DNA from: DATBJG01 sp963790545
GTDB lineage: Bacteria; Acidobacteriota; Vicinamibacteria; Vicinamibacterales; JAMQPK01
Reading direction: 5' to 3'
Length of the DNA stretch: 64,000 bases
Assembly (NCBI GenBank): GCA_963790545.1
Contig: CAWBPA010000017.1
Coordinates: 806,001-870,000, forward strand
Under the pieces are notes generated by a model, which did no database searches, had not been told where the DNA came from, and saw only the letters and a program-made list of their open reading frames with translations. This document shows positions 11,066-20,078 of the stretch, one piece after another. The translations under genes were made by a program, and so were the position numbers. The number at the start of each line of letters is the position of its first letter. Within the stretch, counting starts at the first letter, position 1.

Positions 11066-11959
11066 ATGAATAACCTGCATCGCGCCAGAATTGCCGGACT
11101 CGTGGTCGTGCTCATGGCTTGTGCCGGGCCGGCGTCTGCTCAGATCGATCTGTCCGGCATCTGGGCTCCCATTTTCCACGAAGATCAGGTCGAACGAATT
11201 CCGGGGCCGGATGCCGGGGACTACGCCGGTTTGCCCATCAACGACGCCCTCCGCCTTCGCGCCGACAGCTGGGACGCATCGTTGCTGACCTTACCCGAGC
11301 ATCAATGCAAACCCCATCCATCGACGTACGGCTTCCGCGGCGTCGGCAATCTGCGAATCTGGTCGGACGTCGATCCGACAACCCAGCGAATGCTGAGAAT
11401 CAGCACGCATATTCAGTGGCAGGAGCAGCATCGCGACATCTGGATGGACGGCCGACCACATCCGCCGGAGTACACGGCGCATACCTGGCAAGGGTTCTCC
11501 ACCGGCCGATGGGAAGGTGACACGCTGATCGTCACGACTACCCATCTCAAGGCCGGATGGATTCGCCGGAACGGTCTGGTGCTGTCCGATCGCGCCACGA
11601 TGGAAGACCGATTCTATCGGCACGGTGATTATCTGACGCACGTGTACATCATCCAGGATCCGGTGTACCTGACCGAGCCGCTGATCAAGACGAACGGATT
11701 CCGGCTGTTGCTGAACGGGCGAATCGAGCCGTACCCGTGTCAGTCGGTGGTCGAAGTTCCACGTCCCAAAGGCGTCGTCCCACACCACCTGCTGGGTACG
11801 AATCAGGCCTCCGAAGAGTACGCGGCAAAACATTCGATCCCCGTCGAAGCTGTCCGCGGCGGCGCCGAAACTGCGCTCCCGGAGTACGCGCAGAAGATGC
11901 GCACGATGAAGGTGGCGGCCAAGTCGGCATCCTCGTCGTCGAGCAGCTCGCAACGATAG
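11066..11959 (+). CDS. Secreted acidobacterial protein of unknown function (WEGDTL family)
   Basis: 297 residues, ATG at 11066 preceded by GAGGA. Signal peptide residues 1-25 (LVVVLMACAGPASAQ). The mature protein starts with IDLSGIWAPIFHEDQ and carries the family core FSTGRWEGDTLIVTTTH, followed by AGWIRRNG and TEDRFYR-type strands. The C-terminus is a run of Lys, Ala and Ser. It is a tandem paralogue of 10136-10990 and more distantly related to 27332-28366 and 41575-42474. The beta-rich pattern suggests a binding or lipocalin-like fold, which is inference only. Confidence 0.7.
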   Translation: MNNLHRARIAGLVVVLMACAGPASAQIDLSGIWAPIFHEDQVERIPGPDAGDYAGLPINDALRLRADSWDASLLTLPEHQCKPHPSTYGFRGVGNLRIWSDVDPTTQRMLRISTHIQWQEQHRDIWMDGRPHPPEYTAHTWQGFSTGRWEGDTLIVTTTHLKAGWIRRNGLVLSDRATMEDRFYRHGDYLTHVYIIQDPVYLTEPLIKTNGFRLLLNGRIEPYPCQSVVEVPRPKGVVPHHLLGTNQASEEYAAKHSIPVEAVRGGAETALPEYAQKMRTMKVAAKSASSSSSSSQR

Positions 11960-11967
11960 ACGGAGCT

Positions 11968-11998
11968 TTACGCAGAGGTCGCAGGGGCCGCAGAGAAG
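11968..11998. repeat. Single arm of 9-nt-period repeat abutting a start codon
   Basis: Three 9-nt units of the form NNCGCAGAG end two bases before the ATG at 12000. The last unit places AGAGAAG at Shine-Dalgarno distance, so the repeat may supply the ribosome-binding site of the following gene. Confidence 0.55.
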
Positions 11999-11999
11999 T

Positions 12000-13398
12000 A
12001 TGATGAGTGCGATGCACCATCGCTTCGTACTCTCGGTCGTCTTTGCGTGTTCAGCTGTCATTTGCCTGGACACCGTCGCGTCCCAGACACCAGCCTCGGC
12101 GCCGACTTTCAACAAAGACGTCGCGCCCATCCTGAACTCACACTGCGTCACCTGCCATCGTCCCGGCGAGGTGGCGCCCATGTCTCTGCTGAACTACGCC
12201 GAGACCAAACCATGGGGCCGCGCGATTAAGGAAAAGGTGTTGTCGCGCGAAATGCCGCCCTGGTATGCCGATCCGCAGTACGGCAATTTCCGCAACAACC
12301 GCAGGTTGGGTCAGGGCGACATCGACACGCTCGTGGCGTGGGTCGATGCCGGAGCGCCCGAAGGTGAAGGGACCCCTCCTCGTGCTCCGACATTCCAGGA
12401 GGGGTGGAACAGCGCGATGACCCGGCCCCCGGATCGGGTGCTCGAGCTGCCATTCGAATTCGAGATCCCGCCGAGCGGCGATGTCCCGACGTTTACCGTG
12501 TGGGTCCAGCTGCCGTTCCGGGAAGACGTCTTCATTGAAGCCATCGAGTATCGTCCCGGCAACCGAGCCGTGCTGCACCATTCAAGCGTGACCGTGGGCG
12601 AGCTGCCCTCAGGAACACGACTTGGCAAGGCCGCCGTCTGGCCGGACGGTCCGGTTGTCGACGGCATTCCTCTCTTCAGCGATGGCAAGCCGTTCCGCGC
12701 CAGCTCGAGCGAGGAGTTCGGGACGCCGCTGTTTTTCTATGTGCCCGGGGGTGGATTTCAGCGATTTCCTTCCGGGATTGCCAAGCGGATGCGCGCGGGC
12801 CTATACCTCGTCTGGGGCCTCCACTATGTGACGACCGGAAAGCCTGAGAAGGACCGATCGCGGATAGGCCTCTGGTTCAGCAAGCGCTCACCCCATCACG
12901 AAGCGATGCTCTACACCGTCAACCAGAGCGTGAGCGTCGAAGGTCGACGCGCTCACTCCCGATGCTCGTGGAGGGACGAAGCTTCCCAACATTCCGCCAC
13001 GAGTGGCGAACTGGAACATCACCGGCTCGCTGGTGTTCAAGGAGGCCGTCACGCTTTATGCGCTATGGCCACACATGCACTATCGCGGCAAGGACATGAC
13101 GTTCGTGCTCAGATATCCAAACGGGAAGGAAGAAACGCTCTTGAGCGTGCCGCGCTACGACCCCAACTGGCAGATCACGTACGAGCTGGCCAAACCGTTG
13201 AAGATACCGGCGCGCAGCACGATTACAGCGATTGCCCACTACGACAACTCGGCACAGAACCCGCTGAATCCCGGTCCGGACCAGGAAGTCACATGGGGCC
13301 CGCAGAGCTGGAACGAGATGTTTCTGCCATTTCTCGAACTGTCGGTCGATGACCGTGATCTGCGCTTCGACCGCCTGCAGGAACAGCTGGGCCGATAA
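12000..13398 (+). CDS. Cytochrome c fused to PHM/DBH-like copper type II monooxygenase domain (frameshift near 12943)
   Basis: About 465 residues. After a signal peptide, FNKDVAPILNSHCVTCH gives a CxxCH haem site at residues 49-53. The second half has the copper-ligand order of peptidylglycine monooxygenase: HH at 193-194 (AVLHHSSV), a lone His at 275 (WGLHYVTTG), HxH near 359 (LWPHMHYRG), and Met near 440 (SWNEMFLPF). The frame changes between GRRAH and the segment LPNIPPRVANWNITG, near 12943. In the family, ascorbate-type copper enzymes hydroxylate their substrates; here the fused haem could be the electron donor. Substrate unknown. Exported to the periplasm. Confidence 0.85.
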
Positions 13399-13419
13399 GT
13401 TCTCCTGCCATGACTATTG

Positions 13420-13494
13420 AACAGGAGATCAAGAGGTCAGGAGGACTTGAGCGCAATATTGGAACTGGAGATCAGAAGGTCAGGAGTTCTGAAC
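13420..13494. repeat. Octamer-family arms in direct orientation, left of the nuclease gene
   Basis: Three octamers starting AACAGGAG (13420-13443) are followed after 19 nt by a second set in the same orientation (13463-13494, starting AACTGGAG). No complementary arm lies next to either. The match is at 14315-14338, beyond the GxxExxY gene, where 21 of 25 bases pair with the first set. Confidence 0.7.
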
Positions 13495-13578
13495 GCTAAA
13501 CGCGACCGACCACATTCTGGCCGCTTGTTCCCCTCGAGACGCATCGACCCCACTCACCGTCCGCACATTCCTGGATAA

Positions 13579-13647
13579 AACAGAAGATTAGGAGATCAGG
13601 AGGCGCGTTCTTTAAAAGGCGTACTCCTGATCTTCTGGCCTCGTGTT
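13579..13647. repeat. Octamer-family hairpin
   Basis: Three octamers (AACAGAAG first, ATCAGGAG last) at 13579-13602 pair with the inverted set at 13624-13647 across a 21-nt loop. Confidence 0.75.
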
Positions 13648-13689
13648 TCGGTTGAGGCGAGGAACCCACTCACACGGTCCATCATGATT

Positions 13690-13759
13690 CACAGAAGATA
13701 AGGAGATTAAGAGGCGCGTTCTTCTGAACAAGGTTCTCTTGACCTTCTGCCCTCCTGTT
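13690..13759. repeat. Octamer-family hairpin
   Basis: Arms 13690-13713 and 13736-13759 are each about three octamers, the right one ending CTCCTGTT. The loop shares GGCGCGTTCTT with the hairpin at 13579, so the two are close copies. With the two flanking sets, these account for most of the stretch 13399-13760, which holds no gene. Confidence 0.75.
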
Positions 13760-13891
13760 TATCTTGAGACAGGCAGTTCATTTTGTGCCACCACCCACCG
13801 ACGTGCACCTTGCAACAAGTGCTACGCGCGAGCGTTTCCTTCGCAACCTCAGCGACCAATGAGTGGCTCGTTTCGTGCTGTGGCAGAGCGG

Positions 13892-14305
13892 ATGACGCCA
13901 TCCAATGCAAACGTCGAGCAGCTGACCGAAAGAATTATCGGCTGTGCTATTGAAGTTCACCGGACTCTTGGTCCGGGGCTGCTGGAGTCCGTGTATCGGG
14001 AATGTCTGATCGTTGAACTAAGGAACGCTCAACTTCGTGTCGAAAGCGAACGAGGTGTGCGGCTCGAGTACAAAGGGCAACGCCTCAATAGCCAGCTCAA
14101 GCTGGATCTGCTCGTCGAGGGCTGCATCGTTGTGGAGTTAAAGACCGTTGAACGTCTTCACCCTGTCCATGTTGCCCAGGTGATTACTTATCTGAGACTG
14201 ACTGGATTTCCGGCCGGACTCCTGATGAATTTCAATACCACGGCTATTAGAGCTGGCCTGAGGCGGGTGGATCATCCCGATCGGTATGTTCGGAAAACGT
14301 CCTGA
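13892..14305 (+). CDS. GxxExxY protein (PD-(D/E)XK-like nuclease fold)
   Basis: 137 residues from ATG 13892; an in-frame ATG at 13859 would add 11 residues. The signature GLLESVY sits in LGPGLLESVYRECL near residue 34. The nuclease-like core is LDLLVEGCIVVELKTVERL, giving the D...E-x-K pattern, followed by HPVHVAQVITYLRLTGFP and the terminal strand GLLMNFN. Length and layout match the GxxExxY family, whose members are predicted DNA- or RNA-cutting enzymes of unknown role. The gene lies between octamer-repeat arms at 13420 and 14315, in an intergenic stretch of its own, with no operon partner. This suggests a selfish or repeat-linked unit. Confidence 0.9.
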   Translation: MTPSNANVEQLTERIIGCAIEVHRTLGPGLLESVYRECLIVELRNAQLRVESERGVRLEYKGQRLNSQLKLDLLVEGCIVVELKTVERLHPVHVAQVITYLRLTGFPAGLLMNFNTTAIRAGLRRVDHPDRYVRKTS

Positions 14306-14314
14306 TCTATTGTT

Positions 14315-14338
14315 CTCCTGAACTTCTGAACTCCTGTT
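14315..14338. repeat. Octamer-family right arm after the nuclease gene
   Basis: CTCCTGAA, CTTCTGAA and CTCCTGTT follow one another ten bases after the nuclease stop. Reverse-complemented, they match the arm at 13420-13443, so the gene lies in the loop of a 919-bp inverted-repeat unit (13420-14338). Confidence 0.7.
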
Positions 14339-14354
14339 CATCCGGAAGCTCCCA

Positions 14355-15452
14355 CTACTTCAGTCGGGCCGCCAGGATGGCGTTGTACTCCTCGGTCGCC
14401 CGGCGGGTCCCATCGATGTCGTAGTTCGGGCCGCCGATTCCCCTGAGCTCGTTGTAGAGCCTCACCGTATTCATCACGATCCGTTCGGGACCGATCCAGT
14501 TGTCGAACTTCCCGAGCTTGATGTCGGCGGCGGCGCGGCCCGGACTCATGCCGGCGTCGAGTCGAGTCTTCACCTCGCCCTGCAGCAACCGGAAGTACTC
14601 CGCCATTTCGGCCAGCTCCTTCTTCCCGCCAATCGGTCCGTGACCCGGCACGATGGTATCGACATCCATTCGCAGGATTCGATCGATGGTCTGGAGCCAT
14701 TTGCCAACATGCGCGTTGTGCGCAAACGGCGCCACGTAAAAGAAGGCAAGGTCACTTGCGAACAGAATCCGGTACTTCGGCAGATACACCATCAGGTCGC
14801 CGTACGTATGTGCCGGCCCGACGAACTCCACCTCGACTGGTGAATCGCCGTAGTGATAGACGACCTTGCCCTCGCAGGTGGTCGTCGGTGGCACGAGCTT
14901 CCGGTCCTCGGTACCATCGGCCCAACCTTCGCGCTTGTCCCATCGCGCCGGCGTGGTGGACACAGCCTTCAGGACCTCGTCCCGGCAATACGGGTGACTG
15001 ATGATCTCGATCGGCCCAAAGAACTGGTTGCCGTTGACGTGATCGCCATGGTGATGCGTATTGATCAGGCGTCGAAACGGCTTGTCTCCGGTAGCCTTTC
15101 TTGCCGCTCCAATGAACCCCTTGGCATGAAACGGGGCGCCGGTTGAATCAATCACCATCAGATGGTCGTCTCCAACAATCAGTCCCGTGTTGGAGACCCC
15201 CTGGGCAAGAATGCCTGGACCGCCGGCCTGGTTGTAGGCGTACACGTTCGGTGCGAGTTGCCTGAGCTCGGTCTTCCAGTTCGGTACTTGAGGAAATCGA
15301 GGATCGGACGGTGGTGGCGTGACAGGTGGAAGCGCCACCTGGGCAGAGAGCACGCCTGGGGCATCGCCGACTCTGAGGGCAGCGGCGATCCCCACTCCAG
15401 CACTGGCCAGATGCCCAATCGCCGCACGCCGACTCATTCGAGCGACGGACAT
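14355..15452 (-). CDS. Exported metallo-beta-lactamase-fold hydrolase, Tat-like signal
   Basis: 365 residues, ATG at 15452. The N-terminus MSRRAAIGHLASAGVG resembles a twin-arginine signal (SRRAAIG), suggesting export of a folded metalloenzyme. Zinc ligands: NTHHHGDHVNGN near residues 131-136, PAHTYGDLMVYL near 214, and VPGHGPIGG near 268. C-terminal helices include VKTRLDAGMSP and GPERIVMNTVRLYNEL. The pattern fits hydrolases acting on lactones, lactams or similar; substrate unknown. Another MBL gene at 8947 shares the same general layout but not sequence detail. Confidence 0.85.
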   Translation of the reverse strand: MSVARMSRRAAIGHLASAGVGIAAALRVGDAPGVLSAQVALPPVTPPPSDPRFPQVPNWKTELRQLAPNVYAYNQAGGPGILAQGVSNTGLIVGDDHLMVIDSTGAPFHAKGFIGAARKATGDKPFRRLINTHHHGDHVNGNQFFGPIEIISHPYCRDEVLKAVSTTPARWDKREGWADGTEDRKLVPPTTTCEGKVVYHYGDSPVEVEFVGPAHTYGDLMVYLPKYRILFASDLAFFYVAPFAHNAHVGKWLQTIDRILRMDVDTIVPGHGPIGGKKELAEMAEYFRLLQGEVKTRLDAGMSPGRAAADIKLGKFDNWIGPERIVMNTVRLYNELRGIGGPNYDIDGTRRATEEYNAILAARLK

Positions 15453-15464
15453 GAGTTGACCAAC

Positions 15465-15530
15465 TCAGAATATGGAAGTCAGAAGCCAGAATGTCTTGCT
15501 ATTCTGACTTCTGACTTCTGTCTTTTGTCT
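15465..15530. repeat. Hairpin of 7-nt-period arms
   Basis: The left arm (15465-15492) and right arm (15501-15530) are built from the heptamer AGTCAGA and variants, in inverted orientation, with an 8-nt loop. It fills the 90-bp gap between two minus-strand genes. A long one-armed relative is at 33553. Confidence 0.75.
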
Positions 15531-15542
15531 GCTGACGCAGTT

Positions 15543-17714
15543 CTACTTAGCGAGCGGATCAGGTCGAAGCTGGAACTTCATGACCTTGCTCGGAGTGCCC
15601 TTGCCGCCTTCCATGTGGAACGGCGCACGAGTGCTGATCGTCGCCCACAGCCCCTTGCCCTTCCATCCGCCCTTCGGATCGTCAATCCGTCCATCGAGCC
15701 ACTTCGTGTAGAACCCTTGCGGATACGGCACGCGGAGCACGACCCATTTCCCGTCCTTCAGCGCCAGCAGACCTTCCGATGCGTTGCCCGTGTTGATGGG
15801 AACGTTTCGTCCGAGACCGAACGTGTCGAACTGATCCACCCAGGTGTAATAGCTGCCCTCGGCGCTTCCGGGATCCGTCACGCCCTTGAGCTGCGGCAAC
15901 GGCTCCGGATAGAAGGTCCATCCCTCGGGACAATGCTGACCCGTTGCTTTCGGCCCGTTCAACGGTCCCTTGCACTTGCGCCGATCGAAGCTTGCCATGT
16001 GTCCGCTTGCCAGGGCGGCCCACACCACGCCGTTACGGTCGACGTCCATTCCACGAGGAGAGAAGCCCCGGATCGACACGTTGGGATTATCGGCCGGCGG
16101 CTCGAACACTTCCGCGAGGGCCGTCTCCGGTGGATTGCTGCCCGGATTGAGCCGGACGACCGCACCGGGGAAACCGAGGACCGATCCCCAGATGGAACCG
16201 TCGGGAGTGGGAGACGCCGCGTAGAAGGCCGCACCAAACCGCTTGTCCTTGGTCGGATCAACCGGATCGTTGGGCTCGACGTACGCATCCCGCCTGCCGT
16301 TTCCGTTGGTATCCATGATGAGCGCCGTCCAGCCCTGCGATTTCACTTCGTCCTTGGTTTCCTCATACATCTTCGTGTTCAGCCAGCCAACGACTTGGCC
16401 ACCGCCGCTCGTCCACAGGGTGTTGTTGGCATCCTCGGCAAACATCAGGTGATGCGTGCCGAAGCATGTGCTGATGTGCGTGAGCTGCTTGGTCTTCGGA
16501 TCGTACATGGCGAGGTGACGATTGGCGTTGGCGATCGGGAAGAGTTTCGCAGACGGATGGCTTGACCCTTCCTTGCAATGGTCGGGGTTGGCGGGTGGAC
16601 GCACGGCTGACGTGATCCAGACGCGCCCCTTCTCATCGAACATCGGATTGTGCACGTTGTTCTTGCTGGTCCAGATCACTTCGTCACCCCAGTAGGGTGA
16701 CGGCTCCGGCATCTTCGCCCCGGTTGGCGGTGTGTTGGGATCGCGCACCGTCAGCTTCACCTGACTAGTGGTGTGCTTGATCGGATCCAAGACCGGCAGG
16801 TAATCGGCACTGAGTTCGAGCGCGCCGTAAATGGGACCATTGGCATTCACCGTGGGGTTACGACGATCGGTCGACACCTCATCGTGCAGATACGCCTTGG
16901 GGTCCGCCCAATCCCACTGGGTGATGACCACGTTGCGTTCGAGACCTTGCGGTCGCGGAGGTGCGGGCGGCAACTCACCCGCTTTGATCCGATCCGTCCA
17001 GTCTGCAAACACCGCCAGCGCTCGTTCTTTGCCGAGCTGATTCAGACCGTTGAGCATGTTGGTACCGGCCTGTCCGGACAGGATCCGTCGCTCCCACGCA
17101 GACTCTGACGAGGCAAAGGTCCCGAGCGCTTGTGGAATTTCTCGCGTGGCCTTGTTGCCCAACTGGTGACAGGCCCAGCAACCGCCCGACTTCAAGAGCC
17201 TCACAAACTCCGCCTGACTCTTGACGTTGGGCGAAATGCCGTTCCCCTTGGGCCCCGTGCCTGGAAAGTCTCCCTTCTCCGGTGCGCGGATCAACGAGAA
17301 CCAGTACCCGGCCGGGTAATACTCTGCCGCAGCGCGCGGATTGGGCGCGGAGACCGCTTTCAGGCCCACGACCTTGCCCGGTGCCGTTTGAATTTTCGGC
17401 GAGTCCACGAGTCCGTACCCGCGCACCCAGACGTTGTAGTTGGCTTTCGGCAGATCGGGTATGAGGTACCTACCGCGATCGTCGGTCACCACGATCCTCG
17501 CGAACTTCGTTGGCAGGTCAGTCGTTTCGGCAATCACCCAGACCCCTGCCTCGGGTCCGCGCGCGCCGCTGACAACTCCACCGATATCGTCGTCATCGAC
17601 TCGCACCGCATCGTTTGGAAGCTGGACGGCGTTTGTCGGAACCATCGACGCGACGAGGACCAGAACGAGGCCGATCCCAATGATTCCCGGAGACAGCAGG
17701 CGCTTCGTGATCAT
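15543..17714 (-). CDS. Secreted haem-c and beta-propeller protein with N-terminal carboxypeptidase-regulatory-like domain
   Basis: 723 residues from ATG 17714, which has GGAGG six bases upstream. Signal peptide residues 1-28. Then a carboxypeptidase-regulatory-like domain (GGVVSGARGPEAGVWVIAE, DDRGRYLIPDLPKANYNVWV), then a haem-binding SGGCWACHQLGNK near residue 177. The C-terminal two thirds is a propeller with repeated NHL/virginiamycin-lyase-like strands (DEKGRVWITSAV, FSPRGMDVDRNGVVWAALAS). No catalytic residues are evident. It may be a periplasmic redox or sensing protein. It is divergent from the TonB receptor at 17903. Confidence 0.8.
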   Translation of the reverse strand: MITKRLLSPGIIGIGLVLVLVASMVPTNAVQLPNDAVRVDDDDIGGVVSGARGPEAGVWVIAETTDLPTKFARIVVTDDRGRYLIPDLPKANYNVWVRGYGLVDSPKIQTAPGKVVGLKAVSAPNPRAAAEYYPAGYWFSLIRAPEKGDFPGTGPKGNGISPNVKSQAEFVRLLKSGGCWACHQLGNKATREIPQALGTFASSESAWERRILSGQAGTNMLNGLNQLGKERALAVFADWTDRIKAGELPPAPPRPQGLERNVVITQWDWADPKAYLHDEVSTDRRNPTVNANGPIYGALELSADYLPVLDPIKHTTSQVKLTVRDPNTPPTGAKMPEPSPYWGDEVIWTSKNNVHNPMFDEKGRVWITSAVRPPANPDHCKEGSSHPSAKLFPIANANRHLAMYDPKTKQLTHISTCFGTHHLMFAEDANNTLWTSGGGQVVGWLNTKMYEETKDEVKSQGWTALIMDTNGNGRRDAYVEPNDPVDPTKDKRFGAAFYAASPTPDGSIWGSVLGFPGAVVRLNPGSNPPETALAEVFEPPADNPNVSIRGFSPRGMDVDRNGVVWAALASGHMASFDRRKCKGPLNGPKATGQHCPEGWTFYPEPLPQLKGVTDPGSAEGSYYTWVDQFDTFGLGRNVPINTGNASEGLLALKDGKWVVLRVPYPQGFYTKWLDGRIDDPKGGWKGKGLWATISTRAPFHMEGGKGTPSKVMKFQLRPDPLAK

Positions 17715-17902
17715 GTCGAACCTCCGCATAGAAAGATTCACACTCTGCTAGGGCATCCGCGACGCCGTGGAAACGGCACCAGGAAATATCAAGGTCTGTT
17801 TGTTTGGCACGTTACCACCGTGTCGCTGGCGCCGCAACGGGAATCGGGGCCGGACTACCCGCGGCAGGGGACGGCGTTCACGGGTATATTTTGGAGTCCT
17901 CC

Positions 17903-20065
17903 ATGGTTGGTGCAGAACTGTGCCGGTCAACGATTCTGGCTGTCTGTTTGATTTCCGCCCAGAACGCGACGCTGCGGGTCGAGGTCCGCCACGAAACCGG
18001 CCCCGTCCCCGAGGCAACCGTCATCGTCGGGGGAACTCCACATACGACGGGCACCGATGGAACACTCGTCCTGAGCGTCCCGCCAGGTCCGATTGAGATC
18101 ACGGCTAGCAAGGAAGGATTCGCGCCGGTCACGACCTCCGTGCGACTGGTCGAGACGCAGGAACAGCGAGTGGTGATCGAATTGAACGAGTCGCCGGCGC
18201 TCCGGGAGGAGGTGACGGTCGTCGCGAGCACCCGAACCGAGCGACGTATCGAGGACCAGCCGATTCGTGTGGAAGTCGTGCCGCAGGAGGAAATCGACGA
18301 GAAGGTGTTCATGACCCCGGGTGATATCTCGATGATGCTGACCGAGACAAACGGCCTGCGTGTTCAGGTGACGTCTCCGTCGGCTGGCGCGGCCAACGTT
18401 CGCGTTCAGGGACTTCGAGGCCGGTATACACAGATTCTTGCCGACGGACTTCCGCTCTACGGTCAAGCTGGTTCCATTGGCGTCCTTCAAATCCCACCGA
18501 TGGATCTGGGGCAGGTCGAGGTCATCAAAGGCGTGGCCTCGGCTTTGTACGGCGGCTCAGCTCTGGGAGGCGTGATCAACCTGGTGTCGCGCCGCCCCCG
18601 GCGGAATCAGAAGGAACGAGAGCTGCTCGTCAATCGAACATCGTGGGGGGGAACCGATGCCGTCGTCTGGTTGTCGCAGCAGGGCGATGGGAACTGGGGA
18701 TACTCGCTCCTGGGAGGCGGACACTGGCAAGAGCGCAACGACGTGGACGGTGACGGTTGGACCGATCTTCCGAGCTATCGCCGCGCCATCGCTCGCCCGC
18801 GTGTGAGCTGGGAAGACGGCCAGGGACGGTCGGTGTTCTTTACCGTGGGCGCGATGGCCGAAACCCGTGAGGGGGGCTCGATGCCAGGAGCTGTCGCTCC
18901 CGACGGAGCTCCGTTTCCCGAAGATCTCACGACTCGTCGATTCGATGCAGGACTTGTGGCTCGATTCCTCACCAACGCCGGCCGAATCGTGACATTTCGT
19001 TCGTCAGGACTCGGTCAGTGGCATCGTCATCAGTTCGGGAACACAACAGAACGCGACCTGCATCACACGTGGTTTGTCGAGGGCGCCATGACCGGAACAG
19101 ACGGCGCGCACACCTGGGTCCTCGGGGCGGCACTCCAACGCGACCTGTACCGACACCGTGAGCTGCCAGAGTTCGATTACACGTACATCGCGCCCGGCGT
19201 TTTCGCTCAGGACGACTACTCACCTTTTTCGTGGCTGACGATGTCGGCAAGTGCGCGACTCGACGTTCATAACGAGTCTGGGACATTTTTCAGCCCACGC
19301 GTCTCCGCACTTCTGAAATCGGAGACAGGCTGGACCCTTCGACTGTCCTCGGGCACCGGATTCTTTGCGCCGACTCCATTCACGGAGGAGACGGAGGCTA
19401 CCGGGCTGTCACGGCTCGCACCCCTGGGATCGCTTCAGGCTGAACGGGGTCGCAGCTTTTCGATGGACGTGGGATGGAAGCGAGGCTTGCTGGAGGTGAC
19501 CGGCACGCTGTTCCGATCGGTGATAGACGAGGCGCTGGTTCTTCGCGACCGAAACTCGACCCTGCAGGACAAGCCGGTGGAAATCGTCAACTCATCCGGG
19601 CCGAGTCGCACTGTCGGATCCGAGCTCATCACACGATGGCATCGGGAAGATATGGATCTGATTGCCACCTACATGTACGTCTGGGCGACCGAACCCGATC
19701 CGAACACGCAGGTGCGGCGCGAAGTGCCGCTCAATCCCCGTCACTCGGCGGGGGTCGATTGGCTGTGGAGTATCACCAGTCGCGTGAGGCTGGGCGTTGA
19801 ACTCTTCTATACGGGTCTGCAGCAGCTCGACGATTCGCCGTATCGCGAGGAAAGCCGACCATACCTGCTGGCCGGATTCGTTGCCGAGTGGCGAGTCGGT
19901 CGGGCCCGACTGTTCGTCAACACTGAGAATCTAGGCGACGTCCGGCAGACAACCTACGAGCCCCTCGTCCGTCCGTCGCAAGCGACCAACGGATTATGGA
20001 CGGTCGATATCTGGGGCCCACTCGAAGGACGCATTGTGAACGCGGGGGTACGGATTGGGTTCTGA
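17903..20065 (+). CDS. TonB-dependent outer-membrane receptor, intact
   Basis: 720 residues from ATG 17903 (MVGAELCRSTILAVCLISAQ, a signal peptide); upstream in-frame codons give no plausible signal. A short Ig/carboxypeptidase-like N-terminal region (ATLRVEVRHETGPVPEATVI) is followed by the TonB box area and plug: ALREEVTVVASTRTERRIED, VRVQGLRGRYTQILADGLPL, QVEVIKGVASALYGGSALGG. Then comes a 22-strand barrel ending NAGVRIGF. The plug style resembles siderophore, cobalamin or metal-chelate receptors (CirA/BtuB-like). It contrasts with the broken receptor at 838-3924. Ligand not deducible. Confidence 0.9.
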   Translation: MVGAELCRSTILAVCLISAQNATLRVEVRHETGPVPEATVIVGGTPHTTGTDGTLVLSVPPGPIEITASKEGFAPVTTSVRLVETQEQRVVIELNESPALREEVTVVASTRTERRIEDQPIRVEVVPQEEIDEKVFMTPGDISMMLTETNGLRVQVTSPSAGAANVRVQGLRGRYTQILADGLPLYGQAGSIGVLQIPPMDLGQVEVIKGVASALYGGSALGGVINLVSRRPRRNQKERELLVNRTSWGGTDAVVWLSQQGDGNWGYSLLGGGHWQERNDVDGDGWTDLPSYRRAIARPRVSWEDGQGRSVFFTVGAMAETREGGSMPGAVAPDGAPFPEDLTTRRFDAGLVARFLTNAGRIVTFRSSGLGQWHRHQFGNTTERDLHHTWFVEGAMTGTDGAHTWVLGAALQRDLYRHRELPEFDYTYIAPGVFAQDDYSPFSWLTMSASARLDVHNESGTFFSPRVSALLKSETGWTLRLSSGTGFFAPTPFTEETEATGLSRLAPLGSLQAERGRSFSMDVGWKRGLLEVTGTLFRSVIDEALVLRDRNSTLQDKPVEIVNSSGPSRTVGSELITRWHREDMDLIATYMYVWATEPDPNTQVRREVPLNPRHSAGVDWLWSITSRVRLGVELFYTGLQQLDDSPYREESRPYLLAGFVAEWRVGRARLFVNTENLGDVRQTTYEPLVRPSQATNGLWTVDIWGPLEGRIVNAGVRIGF

Positions 20066-20078
20066 GGTGTCTCAGTCA

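Noticed and set aside
15162..16565. 467-residue open frame on the plus strand
   Set aside because: Antisense to the MBL and haem-propeller genes and to the heptamer hairpin; no domain recognisable.
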